A stretch of DNA of 64,000 bases from Stomoxys calcitrans (taxonomy: Eukaryota > Arthropoda > Insecta > Diptera > Muscidae), in the NCBI RefSeq assembly GCF_963082655.1, contig NC_081552.1:95557922-95621921 (forward strand), in the 5' to 3' direction. Below the pieces are notes generated by a model. That model was not told where the DNA came from and did no database searches. It saw only the letters and a program-made list of their open reading frames with translations. How positions within the stretch are numbered: the first letter of the stretch is position 1; each line of letters begins with the position of its first letter. This document shows positions 1-10,238 of this stretch, piece by piece. Both the position numbers and the translations under genes were made by a program.

Positions 1-610
1 TTGAAACTCTTTTGTTACCTTAACGAGTAAAAGCCGAAATTGAACATTTAAATCCCCAACAGCATTCAATGAAAATCCCTTTTAACTTTTCAAATTGAAT
101 TGATTTATCTGCGGGTATACATTTGTATGCATGCGTATGATTGGGTATATGTGTGCGATTGTGATTGTAAATCACATCTATGGAAATGTCGTCGATAACG
201 GTGGGGAAAAAAAGAATTTGGCTATATGTAAATGTGTGCATGAGTAGCTATGTGACGAAACTACCCCCTCTCAACTCGCGACCATTGCAGAGCAAAAAAT
301 TTCAATATTTTCAATAAACCAATTAATTTTTTTGTGCTGTGAATACTTGAATGTGTGCTTTCTGGATTTTCTGTTTTAGACCATTTTTTTCTGTTTTTTC
401 ACAATGGTTTGCAGTGTGTAAAGAAATTCACTAAAAAATATTTTTTATGCTAGGAAAAAGTATAATCGATACATTTGTGGCAGAGCAGGGCCGACTTTCT
501 TTTATGCTACAATCGACATAGTTTGTTAATCTATACATTTTGCACTTAACACTTCTTATATTATTTAATTTGAATCGGATAACATCATTTGTCTGCTAAG
601 AAGCGAAAGA
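1..610. other. AT-rich sequence, nothing recognised
   Basis: No coding similarity, RNA gene or repeat is recognisable. The short open frames here have no family signature and are about the length expected by chance in AT-rich DNA. Confidence 0.5.
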
Positions 611-1221
611 TAAAGGGTGATTTTTTTGAGGTTAGGATTTTCATGCATTAGTATTTGACAGATCACGTGGGATTTCAGACATGGTGTCAAAGAGAAAGAT
701 ACTCAGTATGCTTTGACATTTCATCATGAATAGACTTACTAACGAGCAACGCTTGCAAATCATTGAATTTTATTACCAAAATCAGTGTTCGGTTCGAAAT
801 GTGTTCATTCACCGTAACGTTGCGTCCAACAGCATCTTTGAAAAAATACGGTCCAATGATTCCACCAGCGTACAAACCACACCAAACAGTGCATTTTTCG
901 GGATGCATGGGCAGTTCTTGAACGGCTTCTGGTTGCTCTTCACTCCAAATGCGGCAATTTTGCTTATTTACGTAGCCATTCTACCAGAAATGAGCCTCAT
1001 CGCTGAACAAAATTTGTCAAAATTTGAACACATTTCGAACCGAACACTGATTTTGGTAATAAAATTCAATGATTTGCAAGCGTTGCTCGTTAGTAAGTCT
1101 ATTCATGATGAAATGTCAAAGCATACTGAGCATCTTTCTCTTTGACACCATGTCTGAAATCCCACGTGATCTGTCAAATACTAATGCATGAAAATCCTAA
1201 CCTCAAAAAAATCACCCTTTA
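611..1221 (-). mobile_element. 607-bp foldback Tc1/mariner-type non-autonomous element, copy 1
   Basis: The element occupies 613-1219 and is flanked by TA at 611-612 and 1220-1221, as expected for Tc1/mariner insertion. Both ends read AAGGGTGATTTTTTTGAGGT inward. Near-identical inverted arms of about 193 bp (613-805 and 1027-1219) enclose a spacer of about 221 bp. It is the reverse complement of the element at 18331-18937 and has exactly the same length. It lacks most of a transposase gene, so movement would need an enzyme supplied in trans. Confidence 0.85.
687..1010 (-). pseudogene. Transposase fragment inside foldback element 1
   Basis: The minus strand of the spacer encodes a piece of an IS630/Tc1/mariner-type DDE transposase catalytic core. 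It begins near 1010 with FSDEAHF, which carries the first catalytic Asp, and continues through a stretch beginning MHPEKCTVWCG. A TAG stop replaces the Leu codon after FSDEAHFW; the 18.5-kb copy keeps Leu. The second and third catalytic residues are absent. Both arms also encode the transposase N terminus (MNRLTNEQRLQIIEFYYQ, a helix-turn-helix start), one on each strand. This is a dead remnant. The fold assignment rests on remembered Tc1/mariner motifs. Confidence 0.75.
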
Positions 1222-1869
1222 GTTAAAAATCTTCAGACCAGCGTTGCCGCTCGTGGTAGGTTTCTACCAATATTTCTAGATTTCTTTTCTGAGGTGGGTT
1301 GACCTCAATTTGGACGGTTTTCCCAACATATAAACACCAATTTAATAACTGATGAAATCATCGGTGACAACATAAAATCGGTTCGTCGTTCCGAGTTATA
1401 CTCAATGATGTCCTTCAATAAGGGAACAAAATATTGTTTATCGTAAAACAATATCCATAAATCGAAGTGACACCTTGACCTCAATCAAAATCATCTGCTA
1501 TAATCTTTTATGTTATATATTTATTATGCTAGAGAATAAATTAGTCTTTTATGAACCCAAGATGCTAGTTGCGAAATCGATTTACATAAAACTGTATAAA
1601 ATTTATGGATTTATGACCAAATCTAGACTATAATGTCCGATATCCACTGTAACTGGTACTATTGTCTTGAGATCTAGTATATACACATTACAAATATCAT
1701 AATCCTTAAGTGAGAAAAGGTACTTTTGTGCGATCAATTCTTTAAGTCGAGAGATCGGTTTATAGGGCATCTATCTACATTCAAATGAGATAAATTCTAG
1801 TAGAGCAGCTAAATATAAATGTGGTCAGATCTGGTTATTATTAGGATTCTAAGGGATCCAATGCATATT
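1222..1869. other. Unassigned; degenerate CTR-like sequence near 1740-1869
   Basis: Most of this stretch is unrecognised. From about 1740 short phrases such as GAGAGATCGGTTTATA recall the family A/B central repeats, so the right part is probably a decayed element. No gene is visible. Confidence 0.35.
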
Positions 1870-2499
1870 TATGAGCCTAAGCCCTAAAATCCGGAGATCG
1901 CTTTATACAGACTTGGCATTAATTGACACAGTTGTTGAAAGTAAGAATAAAATACGTCTTGCAAAATTTCAGCCAAATCGGATGGGAATTGCGCCCTCTA
2001 GAGGCTCAAGACGACAAGTCCCCAGATCTGTTTGTATGACAGCTATATCAGGTTATGAACCGATTTGAACCATACTTGGCATAGTTGTTGTATATCTTAA
2101 CAAAACACGTCGTGCAAAATTTCCAATCGGATAAGAATTGCGCACTCTAGAGGCTCAAGAAGTCAAGACCCAAGATCTGTTTATATGGCAGCTATATTAA
2201 AACATGGACCGATATGGCCCATTTACAATACCAACCGACCCACACTAAGAAGAAGTATTCCAACCGACCCACACTAAGAAGAAGTATATATATATCAAGC
2301 GGCTAGCTTTACTCCTTCGGAAGTTAGCGTGCTTTCGACAGACAGACGGACGGACGGATGGACGGACATGGGAAGATCGACATAAAATGTCGCGACGATA
2401 AGAATATATATACTTTATGGGGTCTCAGACGAATATTTCGAGTAGTTACAATGAATGACGAAATTAGTATACCCCCCATCCTATGGTGGAGGGTATACA
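1870..2499 (+). mobile_element. Family A DINE-1-like element, 5'-truncated
   Basis: The copy has about three 153-bp-type repeat units with the core TATATGGCAGCTATAT, then the tail block (gacagacggacgg microsatellite, tagatcgacataaaatgtcg, atatatatactttatgggg) and the terminal hairpin ending ATGGTGGAGGGTATA near 2496. The head palindrome TTCGGCCGGGCCGAA is missing, so the 5' side is lost. An extra 30-bp duplication (ccgacccacactaagaagaa) occurs at 2238-2283. Confidence 0.8.
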
Positions 2500-3304
2500 A
2501 ATAAGCAAAATAATACCAATAATAAGTCGCACTCGGTTCAGAATATCACCAGTCGATTGCAGAATTTTGCGAACACTTGATGTCAGTGTGCTGCATTTAT
2601 TGCCATGCCAGGGTATTAATGGTCAAATCAACAATCGTGTGCAGCAGCCATAGTGCACACTCTCATTGTACCCGGTACCTGGCAGTTGAATTCATACATT
2701 GCTTTGGCTTTTATGCCAATGGAGGAAATAAGAGTGTCGTTTGAAGAGGGTGTGTAGCGTTTTCACTGCGTTCAATCTCAGTTTTTGCATTGCATTACAA
2801 AAAAAGGGATTTTTAAATAAATAATAAAGTGCTCACATACGAGTTTATATGAAACAGGCACGGTGAATAAGAAACTAAAGAGAAATGATGCGATAGCAGT
2901 AAATACTCAGCCATCAGGCAAGCATATTTTATATGCAATTGAAACAATTTCATTACAAAATATAAAATAAATACAAATAACTAAGGAAAAGCTAAAGTCG
3001 GTCGGCATCGTACCCAGCACCGCAAGTTACAAGTACATATTAAATGATATCATTAAGTGGAAGTTATATCTAAAAATGCACCAGCATCGAAGTGCAACCG
3101 GACGATATTTATATTTTATGGCAAGTCAATATCCAAACCAACATCGAAGTGAAACCCCCCGAAACATGTGTATGGGAGTTAAATCTAAATCTAAATTGAT
3201 TTGTATGCACATTTTTAGTAATCTCAAGAGATATAAGATAATTATCTTGCCCAATTTCATGAGTATCAGTATACAAGTTACCACAATAATGGAATATGAG
3301 TTTA
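2500..3304. other. Unassigned sequence
   Basis: No gene or known repeat is recognised. The 82-codon open frame at 3076-3324 runs into the head of the next element and has no family signature. Confidence 0.4.
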
Positions 3305-4158
3305 AACAAGTAAAAAGGCGTTAAGTTCGGCCGGGCCTAACTTTGGATACCCACCACCTCGGGTATATATGTAAACCACCTTCCATCAAAATCCGGTGAA
3401 AATTGCATACCTTATGTCCCATAGCAGATACATCGCAATATGTTCCGATTTGGACCAAATACTAATAAGTACAAGTCATTGTTCAATTGTGTATAACAAA
3501 ATATTGGTCTTTTTAGTAGCTTTGTATAAAAATAAACCGATCTGAACCATATACGACACAGATGTCGAAAAGCCTAACATAAGTCACTGTGTCAAATTTC
3601 AGCGAAATCGGATTATAAATGCGCCTTTTATGGGGCCAAGACCTTATATCGAGAGATCGGTCTACATGGCAGCTATATTCAAATCTGCACCGATTTGGGC
3701 CAAGTTGCAGAAAAATGTCGAAGAGTCTAACACAACGCACTGTCCCAAATTTCAGCGAAATCGAACAATTAATGCGCCTTTTATATGGCAGCTAACCGAT
3801 CTGGGCCAAATTGACGAAGGATGTCGAAGGGCCTAACACAACTCACTGCCCAAAATTTTAGCAAAATCGAATAATAAATGTGGCTTTTATGGGCCTAAGA
3901 CCCTAAATCCGCGGATCGGTCTATATGGGGGCTACATCTAGATATAGTCCGATATAGCCCATCTTCGAACTTAACCTGCTTATGAACAAAAAAAAGAATC
4001 AACAGACAGACGGGCGGACATGTCTTGATCGTCTTAGATTTTTACGCTGATCAAGAATATATATACTTTATAGGGTCGGAAATTGATATTTCGATGTGTT
4101 GCAAACGGATTGACAAAATGAATATACCTCCATCCTTCGGTGGTGGGTATAAAAAAAA
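3305..4158 (+). mobile_element. Family B DINE-1-like element, near complete
   Basis: It starts with aacaagtaaaaaggcgttaa and the palindrome TTCGGCCGGGCC (one arm mutated to TAA). The subterminal repeat GGATACCCACCACC follows, then about three central units with the TATATGGCAGCTATAT-type core, the tail acagacagacgggcggacatg, atatatatactttataggg, and the terminal CTTCGGTGGTGGGTATAAA. GATACCCACCACC at the head pairs with GGTGGTGGGTAT at the tail, which defines both ends. Confidence 0.85.
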
Positions 4159-4169
4159 TTGCTATTCAA

Positions 4170-4945
4170 AAATGGCAAAAAGGTTTGTAAAACCAGCAGT
4201 TTTAGTCTGCTGAAAATTGGAAAGCAGACAAAGCTGCTTTTTTTAATGGAAATAGGGCTGTTGTTTAGGCAAACATTTCAGCCGGTTATTTTAACTAACA
4301 AAATCTGTTAATATTTTGAACACCTGTTACTGCTGAAATGAGAAACCGTTGTTGCTACAAAGTCTCGACTATAAAGGGAAGGTCCCCTTTCTTTGAGAAA
4401 AAATGTAATCGTACACGACTTATTACAATATAAAAAGTCTCGCTGTTTATGGGAAAATTTCAGCAGCCATTGAAAATAAAATCCATCGCTTAGAGGAATG
4501 CCATCAAATTAGTGCTGAGCATTTGGCAGTATAACTCAGATATGTATAGACACATATACACTTTATTGAAAACTTTTTTTTGACAATGTTGTTACATTTT
4601 TCCTGATCCTTTTTTGGCCACATATGTTTGTGTTTAAGATTGGGTGGCTTTTTTCCACGTGTACCTGATCGTACATCAGCCGTAGATAGAACAGTTCATT
4701 CCTGTTGTTCTCAAATGCTCAATATTTGGTGTCACAATTTTCAAATATTATTCTATTGACATAACCCAAACAGTTTCTTCAATTACATTAGATATTTTTT
4801 GCAAGCAACAGAAAACCTGCTGTTCTGAAATTGTAAACATTTTGTAATAACAGTGGAACTAAGCTTGTGATAGCAGCAAAATTAACTACAAACAGTCGAC
4901 AAACAGTATCTGCTATTATCAGCAGACTTTTTCCTATGAGCGAAT
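4170..4945. repeat. CAGCAG/CTGCTG-rich MITE-like remnants
   Basis: Phrases such as aaaccagcagttttagtctg, gtctgctgaaaa and tctgctattatcagcagac recur, as they do at 7350-7740 and 8870. The segment near 4937 ends tttttcctatgagcg, the complement of the cactcatagaaaa start seen at 7350 and 7531, suggesting a TIR of one MITE family (possibly hAT-type). Exact ends and copy number are unclear. Confidence 0.35.
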
Positions 4946-5785
4946 GGATGGACATTGATATACTACGCTGAAAAAAAAATCGTTCTTTAATGTTTCTTTA
5001 ATGTTTCTAGCCTAAGATTAGCAAACTTAATTAAAATATGATCAATTTTCTAACATTTTGAGTCAACATTCCCTTTGATGAAAAATACTTTCCTTTATAT
5101 TAATGATTTCCTATTTTTAATGATAGGTTAATAAATCCTTTTTTGCGTTTTGTTATTAAAGACAAAAATCCAAAATGAAGGTGAAATATCGTTGAAAGTC
5201 GGGAAATTGAACTTTGGACAATACTGCAATAAACCGTGGTTATAGACGCGAAATAGCCTTCCAAAAAGGAGCGGCTTTAAACGTTTAATATTTTTAGGTT
5301 AAGATGCTAAGTTAAAACGCAAATGTTGCAAAAACAATAATTGGACAGTCATCTATGAAGTAAAATAAGAATCAATCAGCAATCAAAACTTGTAACGAAT
5401 GGTCATGTCCGTTAGGAAAGAGGAAATTTAATTTAAAGATAGCATCTTTATTAAAAATTTTGATTCTTTGGCTCGTTTTCATTGTAAAAACTCTAAGAAT
5501 AAAGAAAAATCCTAAAGTTTGGGCCAATTTTTTTTTTTTAGCGCAGCTACACTGAAGTCACAACCAGTTTCTTTTAATTATTTAGTACACAAACTAGCAT
5601 GGATAAACGGACAGACAAACTCATTAATGAATCTATCTCCTCTGGAAGGAACGAAATGTCCCTCAAATTTTTTGAGGAGACGGTTCAGATGTTTTCACAA
5701 AGGAAGCAAACTTTTAAAAGCAAACCTCAGTAAAGCTTCCCGATCACTATAACCTATTTCTTTTACTTTATTTGACTTTAATTGG
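4946..5785. other. Unassigned AT-rich sequence
   Basis: I see nothing supportable. The 77-codon frame at 5519-5752 has no recognisable domain. Confidence 0.4.
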
Positions 5786-6650
5786 CTATGACAGAACATT
5801 TGTAACATTAGCCGAACTTACAATAGCATTCCAAGCGCCTCGATCTTCTGCGCTTCTTCTAAAATCTCTGACACTAAGTTTCAAGATGTCTTTCACCACT
5901 TGACCTTTCCATCGGGCTTTTGGTCGTCCCGGTTTGCGTGTACCACCGTGTTCGCCTTCAATAGACTTCTTCGCTAGAGCTTCTTCATTCATTCTGACAA
6001 TATGACCCAGCCAAATCAATCGTTGCGTTTTGATACATTTACAATGCTAACGTCATACAGCTCATACAGTTCATGGTTCGTACGAACTGGTCCATACGAA
6101 GAATCTTTCTCTCAAACACTCCAAGCACTGCCTCATCTCCTTTCAGAAGTGCCAATGCTCAGGAACCATATCACAACACTGCCAGTATCAGCTTACTTAA
6201 TGGAAGGTAGCATCTGTTTGCCAGTAATAGTGTTATTCGTTTCAGTTACGGCGGTGCCAAGGTAGATAAATTTGCTGACTATTTCAAAATGGTGGTTCGC
6301 AACTTTCTCCATTTTCTTTATCTGCTCAGATTTACAAGGCGTTGTGGGAGTTGATAGCATCCAATTTATATTATCACCATTTACTGTCATATCCATTTTC
6401 ACTGATTCTCTTTCGATTCTTTCAAAACTTGCAGTTATAACTTCCAGAAACAAACCATGATATCGATGCGTCGTCGTAGGCGAGTTGCATGTGTTCTCTT
6501 GTGAGTAGTGTGACATATATATTCACATCTGCATCTGTATAATCTTCTCCAACAGGATATTAAAGAAATCACACGATAAGCTTTCTCCTCGTCTGAAACC
6601 AATGATACACGTGATTCGGAGAGAACGTGTATCAGCAAGTGCCATCCTGC
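5786..6650 (-). pseudogene. RTE-type LINE 3' fragment (RT palm to C terminus)
   Basis: Read on the minus strand, the segment near 6645 starts in the RT region just before the catalytic block (R-x-G-[ED]-x-L/A-S-C-D type, then ALLTREHMQLAYDD-like). It continues through FERIERESVKMDMTVNGD and KFIYLGTAVTET, and ends with the conserved C terminus (WLGHIVRMNEEALAKKS, GRPKARWKGQVVKD). Stops and frame changes around 6020-6190 break it. The 3' end is near 5786, with the family-typical catagccaatta. The same family recurs at 6.7, 14.9-18.1 and 31.7-32.9 kb. The clade call (RTE) comes from motif memory. Confidence 0.75.
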
Positions 6651-6659
6651 AGATTTATA

Positions 6660-7062
6660 TTAACTTTGCAGTGCTTCGAGTATTTGAGAGAAAAATTCTT
6701 CGTTAATTATATGGGCCGGTTTGCGATAATGGAGAATATAGGAGACGTATGAACCACGAGCTATATGAGGACGATAACATAGTTACACGCATCAAAATAC
6801 AACGGCTGCGTTGGCTAGGTCATGTTGTCAGAATGGATGAAGAAGCTCTAGCAAAGAAGTCTTTTGAAGGCAAACACGGTGGTGCACGCAAACCGAGAAG
6901 ACCAAAAGGCCGATGGAAAGATCAAACGGTGGGAGACACCTCGAAACTTGGTGTCAGAGATTTTAGAATGAGCGCAGAAGATCGAGCCGCTTGGAACGCT
7001 ATTCTACTGTCGGCTAGTGGAACAAATGTTCTGTCATAGCCAATTATAGTAAAGAAAAGTAA
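6660..7062 (+). pseudogene. RTE-type LINE 3' fragment
   Basis: The segment opens with VLRVFERKILR (6670-6705), meets a stop, then an open frame at 6749-7039 carries WLGHVVRMDEEALAKK, GRWKDQTVGD and AWNAILLSASGTNVLS. It ends at the catagccaattatagtaaag tail. It is the plus-strand counterpart of the preceding minus-strand fragment, so two 3' ends of one family point away from each other. Only the C-terminal ~120 residues survive. Confidence 0.75.
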
Positions 7063-7204
7063 GGAAGAATTTTATAGCCTTTCCAACGGTGTTTTTCAAT
7101 CGGTTCACAAATAGTCTCACAATTTTAAACATATCCACGATACCTTGACAGAAATTTTCAAAAAAAAAATTTTTTTTCTAAGTACAATAACTCATAAACT
7201 ATTA

Positions 7205-7335
7205 AATGTGTTGTGGGGGTGGCGTGGACCCATAAACACCCTTCCCGAATATTGATATCAAATTCGTGCTTTACTCCCAAAAACCTTTCATTTGAGCCCC
7301 ATATTGCTATGGTCGTAAATTTGTCCCCTGCACTC
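7205..7335 (-). repeat. Single unit of the ~130-bp Helitron tandem repeat
   Basis: The block matches the reverse complement of 55835-55940: ttgagccccatattgctatg, tactcccaaaaacctttcat and atattgatatcaaattcgtg. It is an isolated unit of the repeat described at 37.4-38.3 and 55.5-57.5 kb. The flank at 7100-7200 (ataactcataaactatta) probably belongs to the same Helitron. Confidence 0.65.
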
Positions 7336-7349
7336 GAAAAAAGGTACCC

Positions 7350-7745
7350 TGCACTCATAGAAAAGTTAGTTTATAATAGCAAACACTGTCTGCTGAATAT
7401 TAGTAACTAATTTTGCTGCAGTTGTTCTGCTATTACAGCAGTAGTTCTGCAATTTCAGAGTATTAGGTAGACTGCTGAAAAGTCTGTTGTTTGCTAAAAT
7501 GACCACTGCTTAGTTATGAAGGGGTTATTTCACTCATAGAAAAAAGTAAGCTGAAAATATCAAACACTGTCTGCTGAATATTGATAGTTAATTTTGCTGC
7601 TGTTGTAGCAGTAGTGCTGCTATTGTAGCAGTAATGCTGCTATTACAATAGTAGTTCTGCAATTTCAGAGCAGCACGCTTACTGCTGAAAAGTGTGTTAT
7701 TTGCTGAAAATGACTGCTGCCTAATTATGAAGGGAATGTTAGAAG
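7350..7745. repeat. Tandem pair of CTGCTG-rich MITE units
   Basis: Two similar blocks begin with cactcatagaaaa at about 7351 and 7532, a spacing near 181 bp. Each then reads caaacactgtctgctgaata, gctgctattacagcagtagt-type sequence, tttcagag, gctgaaaagt and ttatgaaggg. This fits a tandem duplication, or one MITE inside another. The second block carries extra gctgctattgtagcagta copies. The family is unknown to me; a hAT-type MITE is a guess. Confidence 0.5.
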
Positions 7746-7750
7746 AATCA

Positions 7751-8244
7751 AGTAAAAAGGCGTTAAGTTTGGCCGGGTCGAGCTTAGGATACCCACCACC
7801 TCGGATATATACGTAAACCACCTTTCGTCATAATCCGGTGAAAAATGCATAATTTATGCCCCATTGCAGCTATATCGAAACATGGTCAAATTGAAGAAGA
7901 ATATTAAGCAGCTTTATACAACTCACTGTCTCAAATTTCTGAAAAATCGGATACTAAATGTGGTTTTTTTGGGTCGAAGACCTTATATCGGCGGATCGGT
8001 CTACATGAGGGCTACATCGAGATATAGTCCGATATAGCCAACTTAACCTTGCTATGCATAAAAAAAGAATCTGTGCAAAGTTTCAGCTCAATATCTCTAT
8101 TTTGAAAGACTGTAGCGTGATTTCAACAGACAGACGGACGGACATGGCTAGATCATCTTTGATTTTTTCGACCATCAAGAATATAATACTTTATAGGGTC
8201 GGAGATGTGTTGCAAACGGATTGACAAAGTGAATATACCACCAT
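7751..8244 (+). mobile_element. Family B DINE-1-like element, short
   Basis: Head aagtaaaaaggcgttaag with a mutated palindrome (ttggccgggtcgag), subterminal GATACCCACCACC, about one and a half central units, then the tail (acagacagacggacggacat, ataatactttataggg). The terminal hairpin is cut after gaatataccaccat at 8243. A short-array derivative of the same plan. Confidence 0.8.
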
Positions 8245-8321
8245 AAAAATAAAATACAAATGTTAATGTGTGTTTCAGTGGATGTTTATAATCACCACTG
8301 AATGTATACTTTTCATGATTT

Positions 8322-8660
8322 TTTTTATACCCTCCACCATTGGATGGGGGTATGCTAATTTTGTCATTCTGTTTGTAACACCTCGAAATGTTCTTCTAAG
8401 ACCCCATAAAGTATATATATTTTTGATCGTCATGACATTTTAAGTTGATCTAGCCGTGTCCGTCCGTATGTCTTAAGCACGCTAACTTTCGAAGGATTAA
8501 AGCTAGGCGCTTGAAAGTTTGCGCAAATACTTCTTATCAGTGTAGGTCGAATGGGTTTGTAAATGGGCCATATCGGTTTACGTTTTGATAGAGCTGCCAT
8601 ATAAACCAATTTCAGACCTTGACATCTTGAGCCACTCGAGGGCGCAATTCTTATCCAGCA
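8322..8660 (-). mobile_element. Family A DINE-1-like element, 5'-truncated
   Basis: Read rightward, the 3' hairpin comes first (TATACCCTCCACCATTGG), then accccataaagtatatata, the tail block with a very short microsatellite (tgtccgtccgtatgtc), and one core unit. It stops near 8658 in gcgcaattcttatcc, so most of the array and the head are gone. Confidence 0.8.
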
Positions 8661-8978
8661 ATAACAAAGAATGCTAGCGAGTTCAATACATTTCAAAATG
8701 TATACCAATGGATGGATTAGGTAGCTTCTTTACAGTAATATTCCAGAAATTAAATCATCTCTTCCAACAATTTCTAAAAAAATGATTGAATTAATCAAAA
8801 CAAGTAACAGGCAAACATTTTGTTTATCGATTTAGCTGACCGATTTGTTTGCTATTACAGCAGCCATATGTTTGCTGAAACTGCAGTAAATCGCGATCTC
8901 CGTAGCCTGCTCAATGCAGTTATAGCACACCACATTGCCTTAACTTTTTAAAAAAGGTTTTTATGTTGCTTTTCTAAA
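8661..8978. other. Unassigned; minor CTGCTG-like patch near 8810-8905
   Basis: No gene. The patch gtttgctattacagcagcca recalls the 7.4-kb MITE but no ends can be drawn. Confidence 0.35.
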
Positions 8979-9219
8979 TATTGGGTTGCCCAAAACGTAA
9001 TTGCGGATTTTTCATATAGTCGGCGTTGACAAATTTCTTCACAGCTTGTGACTCTGTATTTGCATTCTTTCTTCTGTCAGTTATCAGCTGTTAATTTTAG
9101 CTTGCTTTAGAAAAAAAGTGTAAAAAAAGTATATTTGATTAAAGTTCATTCTAAGTTTTATCAAAAATGCATTTACTTTCTTTTAAAAAATCCGCAATTA
9201 CTTTTTGGGCAACCCAATA
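8979..9219. mobile_element. Mariner MITE, 237 bp
   Basis: The element is 8981-9217, flanked by TA on both sides. Terminal repeats begin TTGGGTTGCCCAAAA and continue through GTAATTGCGGATTTTT; about 32 bp match between ends with one mismatch (C versus A). The 170-bp interior has no transposase frame. TIR sequence and TA duplication place it with mariner MITEs. Confidence 0.85.
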
Positions 9220-9299
9220 GAAGAAAAATCAAAGACTATTGGTTTTTGCTGGACAAAGAAACTCAGCAACAAATGAAACAACCAAAATAGAAAGAAGCG

Positions 9300-9535
9300 A
9301 AAAAAAACTTGAGAAGTATTTTCAAAAAATCCTACGGTTTTTGAAAATATTTTTTGATTGCGTCGCTTTTTGCTTCTTGAAAAAATTTAAAGGTATTTAA
9401 AAAAAGCTCTATATTTTAGAAAATATGTTTCAAATGCGGCACTCTTTGCTTTTTTTCGAAAAAATTTAAAATTAATTTAAAAAATCCAGCGCTATTTTTA
9501 AAACATATTTCGCCTTCGACGCTTTTTGCAAACTA
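9300..9535. repeat. Degenerate ~78-bp tandem repeat, three units
   Basis: The phrase cgtcgctttttgc at 9361 recurs as cggcactctttgc at 9437 and cgacgctttttgc at 9517, spacings of 76 and 80 bp. Each is followed or preceded by runs of aaaaaattta and aaaatat. The units are well diverged. Confidence 0.55.
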
Positions 9536-9654
9536 TATATTGACCTTAATTTAATACTGGGTCCAAAATTGGATTTATTTTTGGGGTATTTTTTCATAAC
9601 GAAAAAGCACCCAAAATGTGGGGCCTTTTCAATACGTGGCGCAACTGCTTGGGG

Positions 9655-9800
9655 CCCACTGTCATAGCGCTCACTGTGTCAAATTTCATCGAAATCGGAT
9701 GAAAAATTACCAATTTATTGCCTCCAGACTTTAAATCTGGAGATCGATCTATATAGCGGCTTTATATAACTACAATCCGATTTCATGAGATCAGAAGGTC
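9655..9800 (+). repeat. Orphan CTR-like fragment (family B/A related)
   Basis: Phrases gctcactgtgtcaaatttca, tcgaaatcgg and gagatcgatctatata match the family B central unit. No head or tail is present, so this is a fragment of a decayed element. Confidence 0.6.
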
Positions 9801-10021
9801 AGGTTTATATACAAAGAATACGAAATCATCAAAAATTGTTTGGCAAATATTTTTATACCCAAGATATCTGCAAAATTATAGATTCCCAGCGTTTGGACTT
9901 AAATGTTCAAATACCCGGTTATTTACCCAATTTACCGGGTAAAATCGTTTTGGATATTTACCCATCGCCCTTCTCTAAGCATGACATATATTAGGGCCTA
10001 TTCACAGAAGGCAAACAAAAT

Positions 10022-10238
10022 CAGACCTGTTCCGGTTTTCGAATTCGCAAAACGCAAAAAATTTATCCGCATATATTTTCCGAACCTTACACTTGTAAGG
10101 TTTGAAATCACTTGAGGTGCCTCCTACTGGATAGAAATTTGATTAAAATTATCTTCCAAACTTAAATGTGGCAAGGCTTGCAAGAAATAACGCAAACAAA
10201 ATCTTTTTTTTGCGTTTTCTTAAACCGGAACAGGCCTG
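10022..10238. mobile_element. Small unknown MITE with CAGRCCTGTTCCGGTTT termini
   Basis: The left end at 10022-10038 (CAGACCTGTTCCGGTTT) is the reverse complement of the right end at 10222-10238 with one mismatch. Looser pairing continues inward (aaaacgcaaaaaa on both sides). The element is 217 bp with no coding capacity. I see no clear target duplication, so the superfamily is open. Confidence 0.6.

Noticed and set aside
9785..10115. Pair of short open frames
   Set aside because: They overlap the orphan CTR fragment and the MITE and have no protein signature.
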